This document shows, piece after piece, positions 36,770 to 45,450 of a stretch of 64,000 bases of DNA. This DNA comes from Fusobacteriaceae bacterium (GTDB lineage Bacteria; Fusobacteriota; Fusobacteriia; Fusobacteriales; Fusobacteriaceae): NCBI GenBank assembly GCA_900764925.1, contig CAAFPW010000002.1:12526-76525 (forward strand). Reading direction: 5' to 3'. How positions within the stretch are numbered: position 1 is the stretch's first letter; each line of letters opens with the position of its first letter. The notes beneath the pieces are model-generated. The model did no database searches. It was not told the DNA's origin and saw only the letters and a list, made by a program, of their open reading frames with translations. A program made the position numbers and the translations under genes.

Positions 36770-37096
36770 ATGAGTAAAAAATTAAACGATATAGATATTA
36801 AAGTTATAAAGTTTTTGCTGTCAGCTGGTGTGTATAGTGACTTAGCAATAATAAAAAACCTAGGTATTACCTATGAGGAGTTGGAGAACTCCTATACAAA
36901 TCTCTTACAAAACGGTTATCTAGAAACCTATGAGCAATATCAAAAAAGAGAGATGGAAGAGTGTTCATCTCATTCAGGATGTGGTGGTTGTTCAAAAAGC
37001 AATGGAGCTTGTGGAAGTTGCTGTTCATCTAAATCACAAGATTACTCTGATGTAAAGGTGATAACTTGGAAAGCAATAGAGGAATTTCAAGAATAA
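36770..37096 (+). CDS. Small protein with a helix-turn-helix-like half and a cysteine cluster
   Basis: A 108-residue protein. Residues 1-55 look like a small helical or winged-helix fold (DIDIKVIKFLLSAGVYS, ITYEELENSYTNLLQNGYLE). Residues 64-88 hold seven cysteines (ECSSHSGCGGCSKS, GACGSCC) suited to a metal or Fe-S cluster; the rest is hydrophilic. The layout recalls FeoC-type wHTH cysteine proteins, but feoAB is not near. GAGGGAG precedes the ATG. It ends 22 bases before smc and is probably co-transcribed. Function unknown. Confidence 0.7.
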   Translation: MSKKLNDIDIKVIKFLLSAGVYSDLAIIKNLGITYEELENSYTNLLQNGYLETYEQYQKREMEECSSHSGCGGCSKSNGACGSCCSSKSQDYSDVKVITWKAIEEFQE

Positions 37097-37118
37097 TGTA
37101 CATAATATAGGGGGATAA

Positions 37119-40100
37119 ATGTTTTTAAAAGCTGTTGAAATTTTTGGTTTTAAATCCTTTGGAGAAAGGGTATATATAGAGTTTAATAGAGGGCTTACCT
37201 CCATAGTTGGACCCAATGGAAGTGGTAAGTCAAATATACTTGATGCTGTTTTGTGGGTACTAGGGGAGCAATCATATAAAAATATTCGTGCTAAAGAGAG
37301 TGGGGATATCATCTTCTCTGGTGGAAAAGATAAAAAACCTATGAACTTTGCCGAAGTTTCTCTATACATAGATAATAGTGATAGTTTCTTACAAGTTGAA
37401 AATGATGAGATTAAAATTACTAGAAAACTACACGCTTCAGGTGAAAATGAATACTTTATAAATGATTCTAAATCTAGGCTAAAAGATATAGCCAATCTAT
37501 TTTTAGATACTGGAGTTGGAAAGAGTGCTTACTCTGTAATTGGACAGGGAAAGGTAGAGAGAATTATTGGTTCATCTTCTAAAGAGATCAAAGGAATAAT
37601 TGAAGAGGCTGCAGGAATAAAAAAATTCCAAGGACAAAAAAATGAAGCTGTAAAAAATTTGGAAAATGTTGATACTGAGTTAGAAAAGATTGAACTTGTT
37701 CTTAAAGAGGTAGGAGAGAATAGAGAAAGAGTTGAAAAACAAGCTGGTAAGGCTCAAGAGTATCTGAGTTTAAAAGAGGAGAGAGATTCTCTAGCTAAGG
37801 GGATATATCTATGTGAATATGAAAATAAAAAGAGTGAACTTGAAAAAAATAGTGTCACTAGGGATAGCCTCTCTCAAGAAAATACTCTACTTCAAAAGGA
37901 ATTTGAAGAGATTGAAGAGAGATTGGATACAATTGATAGAGAGAAATCTGAGTTAAAAAAATATATAGAGGAAAATGGAAATAAAAACCAAGAGTTAAAA
38001 AGAGAGATTGAATCAAAGGAGAAAGAGAGAGTAAGAGTCAGTGAAAGATCAGCTAGTTATAGAAGAGAGGTAGCTGAAAGAGAGGAGAGAGTAAAACAGA
38101 GCGAGATAAAATTAGAAGAAAAGATAAAAACTCTTGAAACTCTTGAAAAGGAAACTTACTCTTTAGCTGAAAAACTAGAAACTCTATCTGAAGAGAATCA
38201 GATCTTTGAAAATGAGATAAAGAGATTAGAAAGGGAAAAAGAGGATTTTTCTACCTCTAGAGAGCTCAAGAAAAAAAGAGTCATGGAGCTTGAGCTGGAA
38301 AGAATGAAACTTATCAATGAGATAGAAAACTCAAGTAGAAGAGCAAAGGGAAGTAGTAATAAGATTACCTCTTTAAAAGAGGAACTAGAAGCTGCCAACA
38401 AAAAGATGAGTGAAGCAGAAAAAGAGCTAGCCCAATCTAAAAAATCGAGAGATGAAAAGAGTCAAAATCTTGAAAATATGAAGGGAAGAGGGGAGTTTTT
38501 AGAGCAGGAGATCAGTAGATGTAGCCAAAGAATGAATAGACTCTCTGAGATTATTCGTACTTCAGATTATGATGAGAAAAGATTTTCATCTAAACTTCAA
38601 GCACTGCTTAGAATGGAAGAGAATAACGAGGGATTTTTTAAAGGAGTTAAAGAGGTATTAAATAGTAAGATACCTGGTGTTGAAGGGGTATTTATCTCCC
38701 TTGTAAATGTTCCTGAAAAATATATGAAAGCTATTGAAGCTGGTGTTCCTGGAAATATACAGGATATAGTTGTATCTACAAGTGATGTGGCTAAAAAAGC
38801 TATTCAACTCCTCAAGGAGAAAAAAGCTGGTAGAGCCTCTTTCCTAGCTTTAGATACCATAAAAGTAACTCCTAAGAAAGATATCAACCTCAACTTAGAT
38901 GGGGTAATTGGAGTTGCTTCAACATTGGTAGAAACTCAAGAGAGATATAGAGTAGTTGCAGATTTTATCCTAGGAAATCTTTTAGTTGTTGAAAATATAG
39001 ATATAGCTTTAAAAATTGTTAAGAACTCTCTTTTCAGTGGAAATGTGGTAACTCTAGCTGGAGAACTACTCAGCTCAAGAGGTAGAATAACTGGGGGAGA
39101 TTCTGGAAACTCTACAGCTAGTCAACTATTTGAGAGAAAAAAAGAGATAAAGCAACTTACAGAGAGATGTGAAGCCCTAAGAAAAACTATCACTGAAAGT
39201 GTAGAGGAGCAAAACAGAATCAGTAAAGAGTTAGAAAATTTTGAAAATGAGATAGATAGAATTGATTCCACTCAAGAGGACTTGAGAAAACAGGTAAGAA
39301 TAGCTCAAGATTACTTTGAAGATTGTAACTCTAAGGTTGAGAGAATCAGTAAAGAGATCAGAACTATAAAGTTGGAGTTAGATGATGAGATAAAATATAG
39401 TGAGGAGTTTGAAAAGAAAATAACGAACTCCAATGATGAAAAAGAGAAGATTGCTCTGATGATAGAGGAGCTTAAAACAGAAGAGGAAGCAGATATTGTA
39501 AAATCTCAACAGATAGAGGAAGTAATTAGACAGAAAAAGGATGAGTTCTCTGATAAGAAAATCATCTTTCTCAACTCACAAGATAGAGTAAATCAAATTG
39601 AGAGAGAGAAGGAGAGAGAACAAAGAGAACACTCTATACTCCTATCTGAAAAAGAGAGTATCATAAATAAAATCTCTCAATTAAAAGTTGAGATTGAAAA
39701 CCTAGAAAAACTAGAACAGACTCTCACTTCTGAAATAGATAAGCAAGTTCTACAATATGAGAGTGAAAACAGTGAGATAAGCGAAAAGAAAAAGATAAGT
39801 GAAAAGCTAGGGGAAGAGGAGAGGGAGCTAATCAAAAAGAGAAAGGAGATTGACAGTTATCTCCTTCATAAAAAAGATGCTCTAAATAAACTAAATGACC
39901 TCATCGAAAGATTAAAACTTGATTTAGAAAGAATAGGAGAGAGTTTAGAATCTCTTGAAGATGTGGTACAAAAAGAGATTACTCTCGAAGGTATCAAAGA
40001 GCAGAAAGAGATATTAAAAACCTTAGACAACAGATTAAAAAATTTCCAAGCTGTAAACCTCTTAGCAATTGAGGAGTTTAAGGAATTAAATGAGAAGTAT

Positions 40101-40637
40101 AACTTTTTAAATACTCAAAAAGAGGATTTAGTTAATGGAAAAACTGTACTATTGGAGCTTATAAAAGAGATTGATGAAACTATACATCAGAGATTCTTTA
40201 CTGCCTATAAAGCTATTGATGAAAACTTCAATAAGATGTGTATGGAAACTATCAATAACGCCGAAGGAAAACTGATCTTAAACAACTCAGAGAATTTTGA
40301 TGAGTGTGGAGTAGAGATATATATAAAATTCAAAAACAAGAAAAGACAATCTCTATCACTTCTATCTGGTGGAGAAAAATCTATGGTAGCTATCGCCTTT
40401 ATCATGGGAATCTTTATGTTCAAGCCTAGCCCATTTACTTTCTTAGATGAGATTGAAGCTGCCCTAGATGAAAAAAATACTAGAAAACTTATAGGAAAGT
40501 TAAAAGAGTTTACTGACAGATCGCAATTTATATTGATTACACACAATAAAGATACTATGAGAGAGTCAGAAAGTATCTTTGGAGTGACTATGAATAAAGA
40601 GATCGGTATATCAAAAATAGTTCCTGTTAGATTTTAG
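37119..40637 (+). CDS. smc: Chromosome segregation ATPase SMC
   Basis: SMC forms the bacterial condensin ring with ScpA and ScpB. The 1172-residue product has Walker A GPNGSGKSN (31-39), two long coiled coils rich in Lys and Glu (about 165-500 and 665-1000), a hinge between them (about 510-650; GVFISLVNVPEKYMKAIE), and a C-terminal head with signature LLSGGEKSMVAIAF and Walker B FTFLDEIEAALDE. Length is normal. GGGGG precedes the ATG. It follows the cysteine-cluster gene; lpxK follows from its own promoter. Confidence 0.97.
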   Translation: MFLKAVEIFGFKSFGERVYIEFNRGLTSIVGPNGSGKSNILDAVLWVLGEQSYKNIRAKESGDIIFSGGKDKKPMNFAEVSLYIDNSDSFLQVENDEIKITRKLHASGENEYFINDSKSRLKDIANLFLDTGVGKSAYSVIGQGKVERIIGSSSKEIKGIIEEAAGIKKFQGQKNEAVKNLENVDTELEKIELVLKEVGENRERVEKQAGKAQEYLSLKEERDSLAKGIYLCEYENKKSELEKNSVTRDSLSQENTLLQKEFEEIEERLDTIDREKSELKKYIEENGNKNQELKREIESKEKERVRVSERSASYRREVAEREERVKQSEIKLEEKIKTLETLEKETYSLAEKLETLSEENQIFENEIKRLEREKEDFSTSRELKKKRVMELELERMKLINEIENSSRRAKGSSNKITSLKEELEAANKKMSEAEKELAQSKKSRDEKSQNLENMKGRGEFLEQEISRCSQRMNRLSEIIRTSDYDEKRFSSKLQALLRMEENNEGFFKGVKEVLNSKIPGVEGVFISLVNVPEKYMKAIEAGVPGNIQDIVVSTSDVAKKAIQLLKEKKAGRASFLALDTIKVTPKKDINLNLDGVIGVASTLVETQERYRVVADFILGNLLVVENIDIALKIVKNSLFSGNVVTLAGELLSSRGRITGGDSGNSTASQLFERKKEIKQLTERCEALRKTITESVEEQNRISKELENFENEIDRIDSTQEDLRKQVRIAQDYFEDCNSKVERISKEIRTIKLELDDEIKYSEEFEKKITNSNDEKEKIALMIEELKTEEEADIVKSQQIEEVIRQKKDEFSDKKIIFLNSQDRVNQIEREKEREQREHSILLSEKESIINKISQLKVEIENLEKLEQTLTSEIDKQVLQYESENSEISEKKKISEKLGEEERELIKKRKEIDSYLLHKKDALNKLNDLIERLKLDLERIGESLESLEDVVQKEITLEGIKEQKEILKTLDNRLKNFQAVNLLAIEEFKELNEKYNFLNTQKEDLVNGKTVLLELIKEIDETIHQRFFTAYKAIDENFNKMCMETINNAEGKLILNNSENFDECGVEIYIKFKNKKRQSLSLLSGGEKSMVAIAFIMGIFMFKPSPFTFLDEIEAALDEKNTRKLIGKLKEFTDRSQFILITHNKDTMRESESIFGVTMNKEIGISKIVPVRF

Positions 40638-40645
40638 AAAATTCC

Positions 40646-40675
40646 TTGACTTTTTACTTTTATAAAGGGTACAAT
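40646..40675 (+). promoter_or_regulatory. Promoter of lpxK
   Basis: TTGACT (40646-40651) and TACAAT (40670-40675) are separated by 18 bases, 34 bases before the lpxK start. Confidence 0.65.
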
Positions 40676-40708
40676 ATAGAGTAAAACATTTGTATTTGAG
40701 GAGTAATA

Positions 40709-41731
40709 ATGAGGATATTAGCATATATATATTACCTCATAACTTCCTTTCGGAATTTTCTCTATGATAAGAAAATAATTCCCATAAGGAGAGTAGAGGG
40801 AGTAGAGATTATCTGTATAGGTAACATAACAGTTGGAGGGACAGGAAAAACTCCAGCTGTACAATATTTTGTTAAGAGATTACAGAAAATGGGAAGAAAA
40901 GTGGCAGTTGTGTCCAGAGGATACAGAGGTAAGAGAAAGAGAGAACCCCTCTTAGTAAGTGACGGTTACCAAATTTTTGCTACCCCTAGAGAGAGTGGAG
41001 ATGAACCTTTCATCCATGCTTTAAACCTCAAAGTTCCCATTGTTGTTAGCTCAAATAGATATAAAGCCTGTCTTTTTGCAAAAAAACACTTTGATGTGGA
41101 TACCATTGTCTTAGATGATGGATTCCAACATAGAAAACTTTATAGAGATAGAGATATTGTCCTCATTGATGCTACTAATCCTTTTGGTTGGGGAGAACTT
41201 CTTCCTAAGGGAATGCTCAGAGAGGATTTTAAAAAGGGAGCTAAAAGAGCTTCTGAATTTATCATAACAAAATCTGACCTAGTCAGTGAAAGAGAAGTTG
41301 AAAGAATAAAAAAATACCTTAAGAAAAAATTGAATAAAGAGGTTTCAGTAGCAAAACATGGAGTTACGTCTCTATGTGACTTAAATGGAAATCAAAAACC
41401 TCTTTTCTGGGTAAAGGGAAAAAGAGTTCTACTTTTTTCTGGACTTGCTAACCCATTGAATTTTGAAAAAACAGTTATCTCTCTAGAGCCATCTTACATT
41501 GAGAGAGTTGACTTTATGGATCATCACAATTTTAAAAAGAAGGATATTGAATTGATACAAAGACGTGCTGACAGTATGAAAGCCTCTTTTATAATTATGA
41601 CGGAAAAAGATTTGGTAAAACTACCAACTGATCTACCTATGGAAAACTTTTTTGTATTGAAAATAGAGTTCACTGTTTTAGAAGATAATTGTTTAAAAGG
41701 AATTGGAGGAAATGACGAAAATGCAATGTGA
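40709..41731 (+). CDS. lpxK: Tetraacyldisaccharide 4'-kinase LpxK
   Basis: LpxK phosphorylates the lipid A precursor at the inner membrane. The 340-residue product has an N-terminal amphipathic helix, Walker A TVGGTGKT (41-48), VVSRGYRGK, the Walker B-like VLDDGFQHRKL and the C-terminal block MTEKDLVKLP. It is direct evidence that the organism makes lipid A. TGAGGAG precedes the ATG. The stop overlaps the next gene. Confidence 0.95.
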   Translation: MRILAYIYYLITSFRNFLYDKKIIPIRRVEGVEIICIGNITVGGTGKTPAVQYFVKRLQKMGRKVAVVSRGYRGKRKREPLLVSDGYQIFATPRESGDEPFIHALNLKVPIVVSSNRYKACLFAKKHFDVDTIVLDDGFQHRKLYRDRDIVLIDATNPFGWGELLPKGMLREDFKKGAKRASEFIITKSDLVSEREVERIKKYLKKKLNKEVSVAKHGVTSLCDLNGNQKPLFWVKGKRVLLFSGLANPLNFEKTVISLEPSYIERVDFMDHHNFKKKDIELIQRRADSMKASFIIMTEKDLVKLPTDLPMENFFVLKIEFTVLEDNCLKGIGGNDENAM

Positions 41732-42521
41732 TATGCTTAATATACTCAAAGAGAAAGAGGAGAAGAGTTTGATTACTCTTTTAAATGAGTATGGAAAGAT
41801 TGAAGTTTTAAGTGAAGCTGCTCAATTTTTAGATAAAAGATCATATTTAACTATTGATATCTTAGGAAATCTAAAAAGAAAAAAGGGAAATTTAACACTT
41901 CCTATTTTTACTTTCTTTGATGATAACAAACTTTTTTCACAGGAGATTTTAAACTCTTGTGATATAAGAGAGAGACAAAAATTTGATAAGATTGAAAGAT
42001 TTTCAAGTTTAGACCTTGAAAAAGTTAAGTTAAACTTTATAAAAACTCTTTTTAATGGAAATATTGAGTTTTCTAAAAAATATGGAAAAGAGCTATTTTT
42101 AAGAACTAACTCTGAGTTTTTTAAAGTTGTTTCAAATTTCTCTCTAGTTGGAGATTCTACTAATGTTAAGCCACTTATGGTATTAGCTTTAAAAAAATTG
42201 ATGAAAGATAACTATGATGAGAATATTTTCCATCTTTTTATCTCATATATGACAAAATATAGAGATAACACTGCTATCTATGAGAATGTTCAAGAATATA
42301 CTGGAGATACTGAGAGCTTAAGAAAAAGTTTAAAAGAAAATACTCAACTTCTAAACAGCTTTGAAGGATTGGGTATTTTATCTGCTCTTAAACTTATAGA
42401 TGGGATCAGAGTTGACAACAGAGCTCAAGCTTTAGGAAAAATAAGATTTGAGATTGAAAATCTTAAAAATTACACTCCTTTAAATGAAATAGAAAAGAGA
42501 CTTTTGGAGATTTTTTTATAG
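41721..42521 (+). CDS. Hypothetical helical protein between lpxK and ptsN
   Basis: I do not recognise this 266-residue protein. It is soluble and mainly helical, with no signal peptide or membrane span; after residue 25 come many Lys and Glu. The ATG at 41721 is eleven bases after GGAGG and overlaps the lpxK stop; an ATG at 41712 is too close to that site, so either could be used. It ends nine bases before the PTS gene. Its place in lpxK-X-ptsN-nadD suggests a constant partner, but the role is unknown. Confidence 0.75.
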   Translation: MQCDMLNILKEKEEKSLITLLNEYGKIEVLSEAAQFLDKRSYLTIDILGNLKRKKGNLTLPIFTFFDDNKLFSQEILNSCDIRERQKFDKIERFSSLDLEKVKLNFIKTLFNGNIEFSKKYGKELFLRTNSEFFKVVSNFSLVGDSTNVKPLMVLALKKLMKDNYDENIFHLFISYMTKYRDNTAIYENVQEYTGDTESLRKSLKENTQLLNSFEGLGILSALKLIDGIRVDNRAQALGKIRFEIENLKNYTPLNEIEKRLLEIFL

Positions 42522-42530
42522 GAGGTAGAG

Positions 42531-42980
42531 ATGTTACAATATTTTAATAGTAAACTTATTACCTATATAAAAGGAAGACATACAAAAGAAGAGGTTCTAA
42601 AAAAATTAGTTGACCTAATTAGAAAAAATAGTGATGCCCTAGAAGATGAGAAGAACTTCTATGAAAATATATTGGCTAGAGAGGAACTAGGAAGTACAGG
42701 TATTGGGCAAGGTATAGCTATTCCCCATGCTAGAAGTGAAAAGATAGAAAAAATAGTAGTGGCTATTGGACTTTTAGAAAATTCTCTCGATTTTAATTCT
42801 CCAGATGGAGAGAATGTAAAATTAGTTATCTTAGTGGGAGCTCCTAAGGGACAAAACAGAGAGTATCTCTCATTGGTATCTGAACTTATGAGAACCTTTA
42901 GAAATAAAAAACTAAGAGAGAGTGTCATCTGTGCCACTGACTATCAAGAACTTTTAGAAGCTATTGCGGAGTTAAAATGA
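42531..42980 (+). CDS. ptsN: PTS EIIA component, PtsN/fructose type
   Basis: A 149-residue single-domain EIIA of the mannitol/fructose/nitrogen type. The phosphoryl-accepting His66 lies in GIAIPHARS; TGIGQ and the LVGAPKGQNREYLSLVSEL block match. No membrane partner (EIIB or EIIC) lies nearby, so a regulatory PtsN role is likelier than sugar transport; the gene for EI-Ntr is not in view. AGGAGG precedes the ATG. It overlaps nadD by four bases. Confidence 0.85.
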   Translation: MLQYFNSKLITYIKGRHTKEEVLKKLVDLIRKNSDALEDEKNFYENILAREELGSTGIGQGIAIPHARSEKIEKIVVAIGLLENSLDFNSPDGENVKLVILVGAPKGQNREYLSLVSELMRTFRNKKLRESVICATDYQELLEAIAELK

Positions 42981-43546
42981 GAATAGGAATTTATGGTGGA
43001 AGTTTCAATCCTATTCACAATGCACATGTTGGAATAGTTAAATATATTTTAGATAAACTACAACTGGATAAAATTCTTATCATTCCTGTAGGAAAAGCTT
43101 CACATCGAGATGATGTGATGGTAGATGGAGAGTTTAGAAAAAAAATGTGTGAATTAGCTTTTGAAGGTGAGGAAAAAATATCCATCTCCAATATTGAAAT
43201 CAAAAGTAAAAAACTTTCCTACACTATTGACACCTTGAGAAAATTGATCTCTCTCTATGGGGGACATCATGAGTTTTACGAGATAGTGGGAGAGGATTCA
43301 GCTTATAGTTTTTCTAAATGGAAAGAGTATGAGAAGATTTTAGAACTGAGTAAGGTTGTAGTATTTCGTAGAGAGGGATACAATGGTGGAATACAAGATA
43401 AAAATATTATCTATCTAAATACCCCATTATATGATATATCCTCTACTATGATAAGAGAAAAAATAAAAAATGGTGAAAGTATAAAGAACTTAGTTCCTGA
43501 AAAAGTAGCCAAGTTTATAGAAGAAAATAGATTATATCATAAATAA
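42977..43546 (+). CDS. nadD: Nicotinate-nucleotide adenylyltransferase
   Basis: NadD makes deamido-NAD from nicotinate mononucleotide. The 189-residue product has the nucleotidyltransferase motif GGSFNPIHNAH (7-17) and the C-terminal ISSTMIREKI. Its start codon overlaps the ptsN stop (ATGA), which suggests coupling; GGAG lies six bases upstream. It ends the lpxK operon at a strong hairpin. Confidence 0.95.
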   Translation: MRIGIYGGSFNPIHNAHVGIVKYILDKLQLDKILIIPVGKASHRDDVMVDGEFRKKMCELAFEGEEKISISNIEIKSKKLSYTIDTLRKLISLYGGHHEFYEIVGEDSAYSFSKWKEYEKILELSKVVVFRREGYNGGIQDKNIIYLNTPLYDISSTMIREKIKNGESIKNLVPEKVAKFIEENRLYHK

Positions 43547-43590
43547 AAAACTCGAAAATGGCAAGCTTTTGCTATTCTCGAGTTTTTATA
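43547..43590 (+). terminator. Terminator after nadD
   Basis: AAAAACTCGA and TCGAGTTTTT pair, with a further inner stem around AATGGCAAGCTTTTGCTATT, and a run of T follows. The yfcE ribosome site begins four bases later. Confidence 0.85.
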
Positions 43591-43604
43591 TAAAAGGAGA
43601 TAAT

Positions 43605-44147
43605 ATGAAATTATTTATAATATCAGATATTCATGGATCACTCTACTATCTAAAAAAAGTTATAGAAATCTTTAAAAAAGAAAATTATGATAAATTGATA
43701 ATCTTAGGAGATGAACTCTATCATGGACCAAGAAATCCTCTTCCAAAAGATTACTCACCTAAAGATGTAATTGAGATTTTAAATAGCCACAGAGATAAAA
43801 TTATTGCTGTAAGAGGAAACTGTGATAGCGAGGTGGATCAGATGGTTTTAAATTATCCAATTATGAATGATTACTCTCTGCTATATCTAGGAGATAAGAG
43901 AGTATATATAACTCATGGACATATCTATAATAAAGAAAATCCCCTTCCTATGATTGAAGGAGATATCTTAATCTATGGACATTTTCATATTCCTATGATA
44001 GAAAAGATAGATGGAAAATATTTTTTCAACCCTGGTTCTATCTCTCTACCTAAAAATAATAGTAAGCATAGCTTTGCTATCCTTGATGAGAATAGCTTCA
44101 CTATTAAGGACTTAGATGAAAATGTAATTATGAGCATTGATTTGTGA
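43605..44147 (+). CDS. yfcE: Phosphodiesterase YfcE (metallophosphoesterase)
   Basis: A 180-residue calcineurin-type phosphoesterase with the metal motifs SDIHGS, ILGDELYHGP, VRGNCDSE and YGHFHIPM. E. coli YfcE cleaves phosphodiesters with Mn2+. I chose ATG 43605, five bases after AAGGAG; a longer frame from 43569 would run through the preceding terminator. Its stop directly abuts the stop of convergent lrgB with no bases between, and no terminator is visible there. Confidence 0.9.
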   Translation: MKLFIISDIHGSLYYLKKVIEIFKKENYDKLIILGDELYHGPRNPLPKDYSPKDVIEILNSHRDKIIAVRGNCDSEVDQMVLNYPIMNDYSLLYLGDKRVYITHGHIYNKENPLPMIEGDILIYGHFHIPMIEKIDGKYFFNPGSISLPKNNSKHSFAILDENSFTIKDLDENVIMSIDL

Positions 44148-44837
44148 TTATACAAATATATTTAAGATAGGAGCTAATATGATTGTCAATATTCCAGCTA
44201 TAACAATAGCTAAAGCACTCATAGCTCCTTCTACCTCTCCCATCTCAATAGCTCTACTTGTTCCCACTGCATGACTAGATATTCCCAATCCCAATCCCTT
44301 AGCAATAGGATGTTTTACTCTAAAAACTGAATATATAAATGGAGCTGTTACATTTCCTGTTATACCTGTTATAATTATAGCAAAAACTGTAATAGATGGT
44401 ATTCCGCCAAGCATCTTAGACAACTCTATCCCTATTGGAGTAGTTATTGATTTAGGCATGAAAGAAACTAAAAGTTGATGATCTATTCCCAATAATTTTC
44501 CCAATATAATGACAGAGAGTATAGCAACTATCGCTCCAACTATTCCTCCACCTATTATTGGGATAAAATGTTTCTTCAACAAATCCATCTTCTGATATAG
44601 AGGTATAGCTAATACTACTGTGGCTGGTGCTAAGAAAAAAACTATGAGATTTCCTCCTAACATATAATCCTTTACAGGTACATTAAAAAATTGTAAAAAC
44701 CCCATCACTATTAGAGTAGCTATCAAAAGTGGATTAAATATTGCCAATTTTGTCTTCTCAAAAATAAATTTCCCTATTTCAAATGCTATTAAGCTTATTA
44801 TTACACCAAAAAGTGGATTACTTGTTATTCCTTCCAT
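44148..44837 (-). CDS. lrgB: LrgB/CidB-type membrane protein
   Basis: A 229-residue hydrophobic protein of the LrgB family, with PLLIATLIVMGFLQFF, PATVVLAIPLYQKMDLLKKHF and the family block MPKSITTPIGIELSKMLGG. In staphylococci LrgAB counters cell lysis; elsewhere such pairs move pyruvate or glycolate. Which applies here is unknown. The start overlaps lrgA by one base. Confidence 0.92.
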   Translation of the reverse strand: MEGITSNPLFGVIISLIAFEIGKFIFEKTKLAIFNPLLIATLIVMGFLQFFNVPVKDYMLGGNLIVFFLAPATVVLAIPLYQKMDLLKKHFIPIIGGGIVGAIVAILSVIILGKLLGIDHQLLVSFMPKSITTPIGIELSKMLGGIPSITVFAIIITGITGNVTAPFIYSVFRVKHPIAKGLGLGISSHAVGTSRAIEMGEVEGAMSALAIVIAGILTIILAPILNIFV

Positions 44838-45184
44838 TATCTCTTCTCTCCTCTTTCAATCAAATACTGTACAGTTAAAGCTGTTATTACCATTGTTATC
44901 AATGTAGATACAATAACTAAAAATATTATTTTTAAAAATCCTGTTTTTAACAGAGCTATGTTCTCTAACAAACTTACAGAGGGGGGAAGAAAAAATATTG
45001 TCATATTTAAAAGTAAAAAATTCCCTGCATTCTCTATGTGAGAGAGTTTTAAAACTTTAAAATAAAGTAGGGCAAATAAAAGCAACATTCCGCTTATAGT
45101 TCCCGGTACAGGTAGATGTAAAACCTCTGTCAATATTACTCCTATATAGTTTATAACAAATATCAGTAAAAATTCTCTAATCAT
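44837..45184 (-). CDS. lrgA: LrgA/CidA-type holin-like membrane protein
   Basis: A 115-residue protein with four hydrophobic segments; the block LPVPGTISGMLLLFALLY and MTIFFLPPSVSLLE are LrgA/CidA signatures. It works with LrgB. AAGGAG precedes the ATG at 45184. A 150-bp inverted-repeat element begins 37 bases upstream, so transcription may have to pass its hairpin. No LytS/LytR two-component pair is seen in the window. Confidence 0.92.
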   Translation of the reverse strand: MIREFLLIFVINYIGVILTEVLHLPVPGTISGMLLLFALLYFKVLKLSHIENAGNFLLLNMTIFFLPPSVSLLENIALLKTGFLKIIFLVIVSTLITMVITALTVQYLIERGEKR

Positions 45185-45220
45185 TTTTTTCTCCTTAAAA
45201 ATTAAAAAGGTTATTACAAA

Positions 45221-45370
45221 TTCTTAAATTGAAATCAAAAAATAAAAATACTTAAAAATATTAAAAGGAAAAAAGTTTACTTCCAATCGTTAGTGCTTAC
45301 GCAATACTCATTACAGTAAATTTTTTTCCTTTTCCTTTACTCTTACTTTATCCCAATTTCAATTTAAGAA
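45221..45370. repeat. 150-bp MITE-like element with 15-bp terminal inverted repeats
   Basis: Perfect 15-bp inverted repeats (TTCTTAAATTGAAAT at 45221-45235, its complement at 45356-45370) bound a non-coding element. Inside, a long hairpin pairs AAAAGGAAAAAA(G)TTTACT with AGTAAATTTTTTTCCTTTT. No target-site duplication is obvious. A shorter relative lies at 36598-36687. Confidence 0.65.
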
Positions 45371-45384
45371 ATTTACTAGGGAAA

Positions 45385-45432
45385 GTAATAAAATTCAAGA
45401 ATGACGAAGATGAACAAAAGTCATTCTTGAAT
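45385..45432 (-). terminator. Terminator of lysS
   Basis: A 13-bp perfect stem (ATTCAAGAATGAC / GTCATTCTTGAAT at 45393-45405 and 45420-45432) is followed on the minus strand by TTTATTAC. It ends the mutL-to-lysS operon. Confidence 0.8.
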
Positions 45433-45450
45433 TATTTATAACTATTTTAA

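Noticed and set aside
43569..43604. Longer N terminus for yfcE
   Set aside because: These codons lie inside the nadD terminator, and the ATG at 43605 has a perfect AAGGAG.
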